Of a DNA stretch of 64,000 bases, positions 26,374 to 33,798 are shown one piece after another. A program made the position numbers and the translations under genes. Where the stretch lies: positions 310,001 to 374,000 of the forward strand of contig NZ_SUKC01000002.1 in the NCBI RefSeq assembly GCF_005047635.1. Reading direction: 5' to 3'. The notes beneath the pieces are model-generated. The model was not told where the DNA came from and searched no databases. It saw nothing but the letters and a program-made list of their open reading frames with translations. The stretch's first letter is position 1. Each line of letters opens with the position of its first letter. This DNA is from Arthrobacter sp. CAU 1506. GTDB taxonomy: Bacteria > Actinomycetota > Actinomycetes > Actinomycetales > Micrococcaceae.

Positions 26374-26899
26374 GGCCGCCAGTCCTTCGCCGGGTCATCC
26401 GACACCATCACCCGGGCGCTGTCCCTGAGCACTCCCTGCAGGTTCCCGGTGACCCGCTTGGGGCTCCAAGCAACGGGCTACCCCTAAGCCCGCGGCGTAA
26501 CTTCTCGCAAGATTCAACCTGTACAGCGGCGGCTAGCCGCTTGGACGAAGTCTAGCCGCAAGTCGAGCCGCCGAGAACGATTCGCAGCCAACGCCCCAAG
26601 CCAGCGGGCAGCCTGCCGGGATGTTCCAGTGGTCTGCCTAGCATCCACCTTGGGGTTTTCCAACCTTTCCGGCCGGCACAGAGACGTTCTACCCGCGCCC
26701 CAAGAGCAGCGAAAAGCCGCTGAACCAGCCGGAGAATCTCACCCTTGCCGGATGAGGTGCCCGATTTGGAAGCCGGAAGATACTGACTTCTAGTTATCGG
26801 AGGCGCGTCGGCTTCCGACTGGTCCGGCTGAGAGAGGAGCTAAAGCACCTCCGGGCCACAATATCCAGTCATGGACCAACATAATGAACAGGATTTCCA
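26374..26899. other. 526-base region without a gene
   Basis: Divergent region between ppk2 and the first SHOCT gene. It holds a small hairpin (AGCGGC 26525-26530 with GCCGCT 26536-26541), and the bipartite motif at 26738-26762 that recurs before the second SHOCT gene. No coding sequence or RNA gene was recognised. The last 100 bases are AT-richer than the surroundings. Confidence 0.5.
26738..26762 (+). promoter_or_regulatory. Bipartite motif shared by both SHOCT genes, copy 1
   Basis: CTCACCC, five bases, then GGATGAGGTGCCC, 137 bases before the gene at 26900. The same 20 fixed bases with the same spacing occur at 30856-30880 before the paralogue. CTCACCC and GGATGAG form an imperfect inverted repeat, suggesting an operator or activator site. 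Confidence 0.5.
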
Positions 26900-27286
26900 A
26901 TGGATTTCTGGGAGAACTTCTGGAGCGTCATCTGGTGGTTTATTTGGGTGTTCGCCTTCACCACCTACTTGATCGCCGTGTTCTGGATCATCAGCGACAT
27001 CTTCCGCGACCATGCACTCAACGGGTGGCTGAAGGCAGTGTGGATGATTTTCTTGATCTTCGTTCCGTTCTTGACGGCCTTGATCTACCTCATTGCCCGC
27101 GGCTCCGGCATGACTGAACGTTCAGCCGAACGTGCACGCCTCAATCAGGAGTACACCGAGTCGTACATCCGTGATGTCGCCGGATCCAGCCCCACCGAGG
27201 AAATTGCGAGGGCTAAAGCGCTTCTGGACTCCGGAACCATCACGGAAAGCGACTACGCAAAAATTAAGACCCGTGTCCTTGCGTAA
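26900..27286 (+). CDS. PLDc_N-SHOCT membrane protein, paralogue 1
   Basis: 128 residues. Two tryptophan-rich transmembrane helices (about 8-32 and 44-67) form the PLDc_N (phospholipase D nuclease N-terminal, membrane-only) domain, with LNGWLKAVWMIFLIFVPFLT between. The C-terminus (about 98-126, EIARAKALLDSGTITESDY) is a SHOCT module, a short oligomerisation domain. Function unknown; such proteins often occur with stress responses. It is aligned without gaps with the protein at 30981. ATG has AACAGGA upstream. Confidence 0.8.
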   Translation: MDFWENFWSVIWWFIWVFAFTTYLIAVFWIISDIFRDHALNGWLKAVWMIFLIFVPFLTALIYLIARGSGMTERSAERARLNQEYTESYIRDVAGSSPTEEIARAKALLDSGTITESDYAKIKTRVLA

Positions 27287-27313
27287 AACGGCTTAGGCCC
27301 AGAGGAGGTAGCC

Positions 27314-28159
27314 ATGTGCCGCTGGCTGGCGTATTCGGGATCGCCTGTGCCCTTGGACGAACTATTGTTCAAACCGGCCAATTCAATCGTTGTGCAGAGT
27401 AAGCACTCACGGTTGGGGGCCGAAACCACCAATGGCGATGGCTTCGGCGTCGGCTGGTATGGTGTTCTGCCCACACCGGGTATCTTCCGAAGCACCGAAC
27501 CCGCGTGGAACGACAGCAATCTCTGGGAGCTCGCATCCCATGCATCCGCCGGCCGGGTTTTCGCGCATATCCGCGCCTCCACTGGCTCGGCGGTCCAGCA
27601 GACAAACTGCCATCCGTTTCGCCACGAACGCTGGCTGTGGATGCACAATGGCCTCATCCGGGACTTCCCGGCCATCAAGCGGGACCTGGCCATGGCTGTC
27701 CGCCCCGACCTCTTCCCCCTGATCCAAGGATCAACGGACTCCGAGGTGTTCTTCATGCTTGCTCTCACCTTTGGCTTGGAGCAGGATCCGCTCGCAGCAG
27801 TCGCTGCCGCGGTCGGGCACATCGAAGGAGTCGGCAGGAGCCACGGCATCGACTACCCGCTGCAGATGACAGTGGCCACGACCAACGGCGACTCCACCTG
27901 GGCCTTCCGCTACTCCAGCGAAGGCCGCTCACGGACCCTCTTTCACAGCACGGACGTCACGACGCTCCGGGCGCACTATCCCGGCAACGTCATGCTTGAG
28001 CAGCTGTCCGACGATGCGCGGTTGGTAGTGTCTGAACCCTTGGGCGACCTGCTCGGAGCGTGGCAGGAAGTGCCGGAGGCCACCAGCGTGGTCGTGCACG
28101 ACGGTGAAGTCGAGTTCCATCCATTCAGGCCCACAGACGCAGCCGCAGCGACCTCTTGA
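27314..28159 (+). CDS. Class II glutamine amidotransferase (YafJ/EgtC-like)
   Basis: 281 residues beginning MCRWLAYSG, with the N-terminal nucleophile Cys2. TNGDGFGVGWYG, AHIRAST and the MHNGLI segment form the Ntn glutaminase site. There is no second synthetase domain, as in YafJ and EgtC. EgtC removes a gamma-glutamyl group in ergothioneine synthesis, but no other egt gene lies here, so the substrate is unknown. GAGGAGG precedes the ATG. It ends convergent with the GAP gene, 14 bases apart. Confidence 0.88.
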   Translation: MCRWLAYSGSPVPLDELLFKPANSIVVQSKHSRLGAETTNGDGFGVGWYGVLPTPGIFRSTEPAWNDSNLWELASHASAGRVFAHIRASTGSAVQQTNCHPFRHERWLWMHNGLIRDFPAIKRDLAMAVRPDLFPLIQGSTDSEVFFMLALTFGLEQDPLAAVAAAVGHIEGVGRSHGIDYPLQMTVATTNGDSTWAFRYSSEGRSRTLFHSTDVTTLRAHYPGNVMLEQLSDDARLVVSEPLGDLLGAWQEVPEATSVVVHDGEVEFHPFRPTDAAAATS

Positions 28160-28173
28160 GCGGTTCTTTCGAA

Positions 28174-28839
28174 CTAGACCTGGAGAAGACTGTAACCGAT
28201 GATAAAGGCGCCGATGGCAAGTATTGTCGCTGCCGTCACGATCCGGCCGTTGCGCTGCAGCCAGGCATAGACGGCCGCCAGTTGCCCTTCGGCTCGTTCC
28301 GGGGATCGTACCCAGTAGAGAATCGGCACGACGACAGCCGACTGGGCGAGAACTGCATAGCCGAGAACCAACAGGGTGCGCACAAGGGCCGATGGTTCTT
28401 GGACGCTGATCAGCGCACCGGCGGTTACCGCCAACACGAGTGCCTTCGGACGAAGGTTCAGCCCCAGACCGAGCCCAATGAATTCCCACGTGCGGGCGGA
28501 CTGAAACTTGGCCGTGATCTTGCCCAGCATGGCGCTCTCCCGTGTACCTTTCCGTCTAAAGAGGTACACCGCATAGCCGATGAGAAAGGCTCCGATCACC
28601 AAACCCAGTGCGGCCTGGAACTCATCCTCGTTCCACCTCGGGATGTTCGACAGGAACCCCAGCCCCACCGAGGACAGACCGACAATCACGACCGACCCGG
28701 TGATGGTACCAATCAGGAAGGCCAGGGCCCGCCGTCGCGGATGCGACGACAGCAGGATAACGATGGTGATGCTGGCCGGCACTGTGCTCATCGCCCCGGC
28801 TACGGCGACTGGCACAAGGCTGACTAAGACGGCCAGCAC
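28174..28839 (-). CDS. GAP family (Sap/LysE-like) membrane protein
   Basis: 221 residues, six helices. The start AVLVSLVPVAVAGAMSTVP and the central helices resemble the GAP/Sap family, which includes a protein affecting surface sulfolipid or glycopeptidolipid display in mycobacteria; the fold is LysE-like. The actual cargo is unknown. GTG start at 28839 with GGTGAG upstream. It follows the AI-2E gene by 39 bases, and is probably cotranscribed. Confidence 0.75.
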   Translation of the reverse strand: MLAVLVSLVPVAVAGAMSTVPASITIVILLSSHPRRRALAFLIGTITGSVVIVGLSSVGLGFLSNIPRWNEDEFQAALGLVIGAFLIGYAVYLFRRKGTRESAMLGKITAKFQSARTWEFIGLGLGLNLRPKALVLAVTAGALISVQEPSALVRTLLVLGYAVLAQSAVVVPILYWVRSPERAEGQLAAVYAWLQRNGRIVTAATILAIGAFIIGYSLLQV

Positions 28840-28878
28840 TAGCGGCTCACCCTGCTCGGAGGGCGGTGTGGCCGGACA

Positions 28879-30048
28879 TCATTTCTGTTGCGTGCCATCG
28901 CGGTGCGGGTGGTCCGGTCGCCTCCGCGGCCGGCGGGCGCGGATGGCGTCGTCTTCGAGCTTGAGTGCTGCTTCGATGTCCTTCTTGTCCCCCGTCAAGG
29001 CCCGACGCCAGACCTTGGATGGGTCCGAGTCGAGAAGGATCGTGCGGACCAGCAGGGTTAGCGGAACGGCGAGGATGGCACCGACTGGGCCAAGAACGAC
29101 GGCCCAGAACAGTACCGAGACAAAGGTCAGCGTCTCGCTGAGCGACACCGCATTGCCAATATATTTGGGCTGAATGATCGATTGGATGACACTGTTGATC
29201 ACGCCGTAAATCACGATGACGGCGACAACAACGGGCCAGCCTCCGCTCAATGCCCCGAAGACCAGCGGCGGGATGATCGCGATGAAGTAGCCGATGTTGG
29301 GGATGAAGCTGCAAATGAACGACAACACCCCCCAGGCCATCGCACCCGGGACCTGCAGGAGAAACAGGACGAGCCAGTTGAACAGGCCTTGGGCGGCGCC
29401 CAGGACGGTAGTTGCCACCATGTAGCGGCGCAGGTCAACGGCAAAACCGCTGAAGGCAGTGGCCATGGCCGGCCGGTGGGGCTGCAGGTGGGTCAGCAGG
29501 GCGGCCATACGGCCTCCGTCAACCGCCATCAAGATGAGCATCGTCAGGATGATGACCAGGACGCCGATCATGCCCGTGATGTTCCCCAACAAGCCTGTGA
29601 CGAACTCGATGATGCGGCCGGGCGTAAGGGCCTGCTGCACGGTCTGTGCCTGTTCAGACCCGAATCCCGCGGACTCCAGCAATTGGGCGATGGACTCGCC
29701 CAATTGGTTCAGCTGGGGAGCATATTGCGGCAGCAGCGCTGAGAACTGCGCGAGAGCGGCCAACAAGACCACGGAAAGGCCGATCAGGACGGCGAAACTG
29801 GCGGCGATGGTGGTTCCGGTACCGATACCCCGCGGGACACCGTGCCGCTGCATCCAGCGCCTCATCGGATGCACGCAGACGGTAATCACTAAGGCCAGGA
29901 AGACCGGGGTGAAGATCCCCTGGATTGCGGCGATTCCGAAAGCCGCAACGGTTGCACCGGCGAGAGCCAGCAGGATGGTGGTTGCGCGCGGAATGCCGGA
30001 GCGCTGGACGGGTTCGGATGGTTCGGGTCCGGATGCTTCAGGTTGCAT
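28879..30048 (-). CDS. AI-2E family transporter
   Basis: 389 residues. Eight helices in the AI-2E (PerM) pattern: AFGIAAIQGIFTPVFLALVI, a periplasmic amphipathic region (about 95-150), then FNWLVLFLLQVPGAMAWGVL, FIPNIGYFIAIIPP and IQPKYIGNAVSLSE, a PKxxG motif conserved in the family. Members include Na+/H+ antiporters and quorum-signal exporters, so a role in ion homeostasis is possible. ATG 30048 has AAGGAGGGGG 3 bases upstream. Confidence 0.9.
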   Translation of the reverse strand: MQPEASGPEPSEPVQRSGIPRATTILLALAGATVAAFGIAAIQGIFTPVFLALVITVCVHPMRRWMQRHGVPRGIGTGTTIAASFAVLIGLSVVLLAALAQFSALLPQYAPQLNQLGESIAQLLESAGFGSEQAQTVQQALTPGRIIEFVTGLLGNITGMIGVLVIILTMLILMAVDGGRMAALLTHLQPHRPAMATAFSGFAVDLRRYMVATTVLGAAQGLFNWLVLFLLQVPGAMAWGVLSFICSFIPNIGYFIAIIPPLVFGALSGGWPVVVAVIVIYGVINSVIQSIIQPKYIGNAVSLSETLTFVSVLFWAVVLGPVGAILAVPLTLLVRTILLDSDPSKVWRRALTGDKKDIEAALKLEDDAIRARRPRRRPDHPHRDGTQQK

Positions 30049-30136
30049 TGCCCCCTCCTTCTCCGCTCGTCGTAGTCTAGGGGTCCCGCTGTGTCGTCAG
30101 AAGGGGACGGAGGCGACAGGTCTGAGGTATCGACCC

Positions 30137-30553
30137 TTAGCAGTTGAGCTCGTCCGTTACTCCCTTGCGAGCGGTCTCGACGTTGGCTGCATCGTTCTTC
30201 AAGGAAGTAACCACCTGCTGAACGGTGGCGTCATCGGGAATGTTGTCCACCGCAGACCTGAGCTCATCCGTGGCGGTGGCCAGTGCATCAGTCCGGTCTT
30301 TGGCCACGTTTGCGGTCGCCCCCTTGAGATCGTTGTAGGTATTACTGACCTCTTCCCGCGCCGAACGGATCTCCTCGATGGTGGCATCCGGCGTCAGGGT
30401 CTCTCGGAAGTTCTGCAGGGCGGCGGCGAAGGCATCGGAGGCCCCGCATGCTTTCGCAACATTTTCCTCGGGGCTGGCAGAGCACCCCGCGAGCATTCCC
30501 ACGGCCAACCCTAAGGCGGCAGTTCCTGTCAGAAGCGGATGTTGTTTCGACAT
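30137..30553 (-). CDS. Small lipoprotein with helical domain
   Basis: 138 residues. The lipobox is GMLAGCSAS (Cys near residue 24). The mature part is helical and charged, EEIRSAREEVSNTYNDLKGA, ending with a Cys, so one further Cys (ACGAS) may form a disulfide with it. No family was recognised; it resembles short periplasmic coiled-coil lipoproteins. ATG 30553 has GAGAGGA 8 bases upstream. It lies 88 bases before the AI-2E gene and may be in its operon. Confidence 0.75.
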   Translation of the reverse strand: MSKQHPLLTGTAALGLAVGMLAGCSASPEENVAKACGASDAFAAALQNFRETLTPDATIEEIRSAREEVSNTYNDLKGATANVAKDRTDALATATDELRSAVDNIPDDATVQQVVTSLKNDAANVETARKGVTDELNC

Positions 30554-30980
30554 GGTTGTTCCTCTCTGGATACCGGTTGTACCGGGCGGCAGACGGCCAC
30601 TGTCAGACACATCAAGTCTGGATTTGTCCGCCGCCGCTCTGCTTCACCCAACCGGGATGAATTCAAGTTCCCCGGATCAGAGACGGCGCGGGAACTTCCG
30701 CCGTCACGCGACCAACCGGGCAGCAGCGTGCCCCCAGATCAGGAGCACGACGGCGGCACTCACGCCGAAGAGGAGCGCAATTCCACACCCAGCGTTCAGA
30801 GCCGCAGAGAATCACGCATCGTTGGCCGAACTGGCGGATACCTACCGGTCGCTACCTCACCCGCAATGGATGAGGTGCCCCATGCCACGGACAGTGATCC
30901 TTAAGCCAAGAACCCAGGATTCGTGGCGGGACATTGCATCCCGGGCCCTGGGCTCCGCGGGCGCAACCGAAAGGACCGTC
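30554..30980. other. 427-base region without a gene
   Basis: Divergent region between the lipoprotein gene and the second SHOCT gene. It carries copy 2 of the bipartite motif at 30856-30880. One frame is open across it, but its composition is not convincing as protein. Confidence 0.5.
30856..30880 (+). promoter_or_regulatory. Bipartite motif shared by both SHOCT genes, copy 2
   Basis: CTCACCC, five bases, GGATGAGGTGCCC, 100 bases before the GTG at 30981. It is identical to copy 1 (26738-26762) at all 20 fixed positions with the same spacer length, while the spacer sequences differ (GCAAT versus TTGCC). Confidence 0.5.
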
Positions 30981-31382
30981 GTGGACATTTGGAACAACTT
31001 TTGGGACTTCTTCTGGTTCCTCTTCTGGACCGTTGCGTTTATCGCCTACCTCATCACGCTGTTTTCCGTCGTCGCCGATTTGTTCCGGGATCGGTCCCTC
31101 AACGGCTGGTGGAAGGCTGTATGGATTGTCTTTCTGATTTTCTTCCCCTTCCTGACGGTGCTCGTCTACATCATCGCCCGCGGAAGAGGGATGGCCGAGA
31201 GAAGCCAAGAACGTGCATTGCACACCCAGGAAGCCGTGGACAAGTACATTGGGGATGTCGCGGGGACCAGCCCCTCTGACGAAATCGCGAAGGCCAAATC
31301 GCTGCTGGACACCGGGACGATCACAGCGGATGAATACGCGGCGATCAAGAAACATGCCCTCCATGGCCTCCGCGTGCCCTAA
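30981..31382 (+). CDS. PLDc_N-SHOCT membrane protein, paralogue 2
   Basis: 133 residues, aligned without gaps over about 126 residues with the protein at 26900: the same two Trp/Phe-rich helices, LNGWWKAVWIVFLIFFPFLT, ARGRGMAERS and the SHOCT module EIAKAKSLLDTGTITADEY. It ends with an extra LHGLRVP. GTG 30981 has AAAGGA 5 bases upstream and coincides with where the alignment begins. Function unknown. The duplicate pair brackets the amidotransferase, GAP, AI-2E and lipoprotein genes. Confidence 0.8.
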   Translation: MDIWNNFWDFFWFLFWTVAFIAYLITLFSVVADLFRDRSLNGWWKAVWIVFLIFFPFLTVLVYIIARGRGMAERSQERALHTQEAVDKYIGDVAGTSPSDEIAKAKSLLDTGTITADEYAAIKKHALHGLRVP

Positions 31383-31433
31383 CGAAGCACGCTGAGACGC
31401 GTTTCCTGGCTCGTCTCCTCAGCAGCCGCGGTA

Positions 31434-31889
31434 TCAGGCATCAAACCGGGCGAAGGCGCGCAAGGCCCCGCCGTCGTTATCAGTGACGTGCCTGTAGCCA
31501 AGCGATTCATAGAACGCCTTCTGGCCGGCCTCGTCGTCCGTCAGCAGGACCTTTTGCCGGACGTGGGAAAACGGCTGCAGTACCGATTCCACCAAACGTC
31601 GACCGATCCCCCGGCGCTGGAAGTCCGGATGGACGAGCACGTCCTGCAGATAGCAGATCGACGCCCCGTCGGATATCACCCGAGCGAGCCCAACAAGCTC
31701 GGTACCGGCGCGGGCTACTGCAATGGCGGCAGAACCGGATAGGGCAGTCGACACGGTCTCCGGCGACGACGTATAGATGGTCCAGCCAACGGCACCATAT
31801 AGCGCGAGCACCTGCTGGAGGTCCAACTCCGCCGCGTCGACAAGCCTAACGTCCGGGGACATGTGGTCGATTGCGGCGGGGCGGTCCAC
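31434..31889 (-). CDS. GNAT family N-acetyltransferase
   Basis: 151 residues. The acetyl-CoA loop is VHPDFQRRGIGRRLVE with the strand LQDVLV before it, and KAFYESLGYRHVTDND ends the fold. Substrate unknown. GTG 31889 is taken, overlapping the aldo/keto reductase end closely; an internal ATG at 31862 is the alternative but has no ribosome binding site. The spacing of 3 bases from the reductase stop suggests one operon. Confidence 0.85.
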   Translation of the reverse strand: MDRPAAIDHMSPDVRLVDAAELDLQQVLALYGAVGWTIYTSSPETVSTALSGSAAIAVARAGTELVGLARVISDGASICYLQDVLVHPDFQRRGIGRRLVESVLQPFSHVRQKVLLTDDEAGQKAFYESLGYRHVTDNDGGALRAFARFDA

Positions 31890-31892
31890 GGG

Positions 31893-32933
31893 CTAGCTCT
31901 TCGGCTTCCAGATGTTGATGTCGGAGTCCACCGCGAACTTGTTGATGGCGTCAGTTTCCTCGTCTGTGAATTCGAGGGTGGCTACGGCGGCGAGGCTGTC
32001 CTCCAACTGCGCGACGCTGGACGCTCCGATCAGCGCCGAGGTCACCGGGGCGCCCTTCGACTGCTCGCGCAACGTCCAGGCGATGGCCATCTGCGCGAGC
32101 GACTGGCCGCGGTCCGCCGCCAGCCGGTTCAGCCCACGGACGCGGTCCAGGTTTTCTTCGGAGAGCATCTGCGGGAACAATGACTTGTTCTGTGCCGCGC
32201 GGGAGTCCTCCGGAACGCCGTTCAGATAGCGGTCGGTGAGCATGCCTTGGGCCAGCGGCGAGAACGCGATGCACCCCATGCCCTCTTCGTCGAGCACTTC
32301 CAGCAGGCTCGGGCTGCCCTCTTCCACCCAGCGGTTCAGCAGGGAGTAGGACGGTTGGTGGATCAGCAGCGGGGTGCCGAGACCGCGCATGATGCGGGCC
32401 GCATCCCGAGTCTGTTCGGCCGTATAGGAGGAGATGCCGGCATACAAGGCCTTGCCGGAACGGACCGCCTGGTCCAGCGCACCCATCGTCTCTTCCAGCG
32501 GCGTGTTGGGGTCCGGCCGGTGGCTGTAGAAAATGTCCACGTAGTCCAGGCCCATCCGCTTCAGCGAGGCGTCGAGGCTGGACAGCAGGTACTTACGCGA
32601 ACCCCATTCGCCGTAGGGTCCCGGCCACATCAGGTAGCCCGCTTTGGTGGAAATCACCAGTTCGTCGCGGTACGGCAGGAAATCCTCGCGCATGTGCCGG
32701 CCGAAATTCGTCTCGGCGCTGCCCTCGGGCGGACCGTAGTTGTTGGCCAGGTCGAAGTGCGTCACACCCAAGTCGAAGGCCCGGCGCAGGATGGCGCGCT
32801 GGACCTCCAGAGGCTTGTCGTCGCCGAAATTGTGCCAGAGCCCCAACGAGACTGCGGGCAATTGCAGGCCGCTTCGTCCCACCCGGCGGTAGGGCATGTT
32901 CTGGTAACGGTTCTGTGCAGCTTCAAACGCCAT
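31893..32933 (-). CDS. Aldo/keto reductase, L-glyceraldehyde-3-phosphate reductase (YghZ) type
   Basis: 346 residues, the same length as E. coli YghZ. Barrel motifs: THFDLANNYGPPEGSAE (Asp, Tyr of the tetrad), ISTKAGYLMWPGPYG (Lys), DIFYSHRPDP (His) and the NADPH-binding VTSALIGASS near the C-terminus. The PGPYG insert is typical of the YghZ group, which reduces methylglyoxal-like aldehydes. ATG 32933 follows GATGAGGGG. The last gene partner is the GNAT. Confidence 0.92.
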   Translation of the reverse strand: MAFEAAQNRYQNMPYRRVGRSGLQLPAVSLGLWHNFGDDKPLEVQRAILRRAFDLGVTHFDLANNYGPPEGSAETNFGRHMREDFLPYRDELVISTKAGYLMWPGPYGEWGSRKYLLSSLDASLKRMGLDYVDIFYSHRPDPNTPLEETMGALDQAVRSGKALYAGISSYTAEQTRDAARIMRGLGTPLLIHQPSYSLLNRWVEEGSPSLLEVLDEEGMGCIAFSPLAQGMLTDRYLNGVPEDSRAAQNKSLFPQMLSEENLDRVRGLNRLAADRGQSLAQMAIAWTLREQSKGAPVTSALIGASSVAQLEDSLAAVATLEFTDEETDAINKFAVDSDINIWKPKS

Positions 32934-32978
32934 CCCCTCATCATGCCATCGCGCACCTACTGGTGCGGACCGCAAAAC

Positions 32979-33011
32979 GACGGGGAGGGCGGATTTCCCG
33001 TCCTCCCCGTC
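32979..33011 (-). terminator. Intrinsic terminator of the small secreted protein gene
   Basis: A perfect 10-bp stem (32979-32988 with 33002-33011) and a 13-base loop. On the minus strand it is followed by GTTTTGCGG. It lies 28 bases after the stop of the gene at 33040. Confidence 0.65.
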
Positions 33012-33039
33012 ATCGGGTCCTTAGGTTAGGGGCGAGTCG

Positions 33040-33459
33040 CTAGTCGCGGTCGCAGTGGAAACGGACCTTGTTGCTCGACACCCAGCCGTCTTTACGGCTG
33101 AAGGTCACCGCCTTGTAGGTGCGGTCGCAGCGCAAGCCGTCGTCACGGACCGTGAAGTGGCCATGATGGGTCCGGGCGTAGGACTCGTGCACGACGCGGT
33201 CTCGGGAAACGTTGACAACCCAGACGTGGACACGGCGTGCATCGTAGTCCGCGCCCCGCACCCGGTAGTCGCCATTATGGAAAATGCGCAACGACAGATT
33301 GGCATCGCCTCTGTCTCCCCTGTCAGCCTGGGATTGCGAAGACGTCGCGGCGACGCTGCTGGCACCGGCTGGAGCTGCCACGCCCATGCTGGCGAGCAGT
33401 CCCAGGAAGACGCCGGCGATCAACAACCGCGCGCGCCATTTTGCTGAGCTTCTCATCAT
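33040..33459 (-). CDS. Small secreted hypothetical protein
   Basis: 139 residues with a clear signal peptide: basic start MMRSSAKWRAR, hydrophobic core LLIAGVFLGLLASMGVAA, cleavage near PAGASS (about 35). The mature part (about 100 residues) is rich in Arg, Asp and His with two Cys (LRCDRTYK and FHCDRD) that may form a disulfide. The strand-like pattern YRVRGADYDARRVHVWVV suggests a small beta-sandwich. No family recognised. ATG 33459 (or 33456) has GGAAG upstream. Confidence 0.7.
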   Translation of the reverse strand: MMRSSAKWRARLLIAGVFLGLLASMGVAAPAGASSVAATSSQSQADRGDRGDANLSLRIFHNGDYRVRGADYDARRVHVWVVNVSRDRVVHESYARTHHGHFTVRDDGLRCDRTYKAVTFSRKDGWVSSNKVRFHCDRD

Positions 33460-33798
33460 TAGTGCTTCCGTGATTTCCGGTGAGCCCGGACGCGGAAGGC
33501 GCGTCCGCCTGTCATCGAGAAGCGGCTCGGCGGGCCCCCGGCTTTCCTGTCGCCGCTGCCGCTCACTGGCGCCGGATAAACCCACGGGGCTGCCCCGGCC
33601 CATCGTTGTCATCCTGAGGTTGCCGTCCCTCGGAGGATCCTGCCTCCTATGCTCCGCGCCGTGCCCCTTTGGTGCGGTTAACACGTGCATTCAGAGTAGT
33701 GGAAACAGGTAGCGGCGGATAGCCTGTCAAGGCACTTTTCCGTCACCCCCCCTCCGGCCCGGCGCAGCCCCTACCTCTGCCGCCCTGCCATCGTGCGG
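33460..33798. other. 339-base region without a gene
   Basis: Upstream of the secreted protein and downstream of nnrE-nnrD. It is GC-rich with short inverted repeats, for example GGAGGATCCTGCCTCC (33631-33646). A long 5' leader for the secreted protein is possible; no riboswitch was recognised. Confidence 0.4.

Noticed and set aside
26374-26899. tRNA or small RNA gene in the long gap
   Set aside because: No cloverleaf or conserved TTCGA-type T arm could be fitted on either strand.
27314-28159. EgtC of an ergothioneine cluster
   Set aside because: No egtB, egtD or egtA lies beside it, and the class II glutaminase alone cannot fix the substrate.
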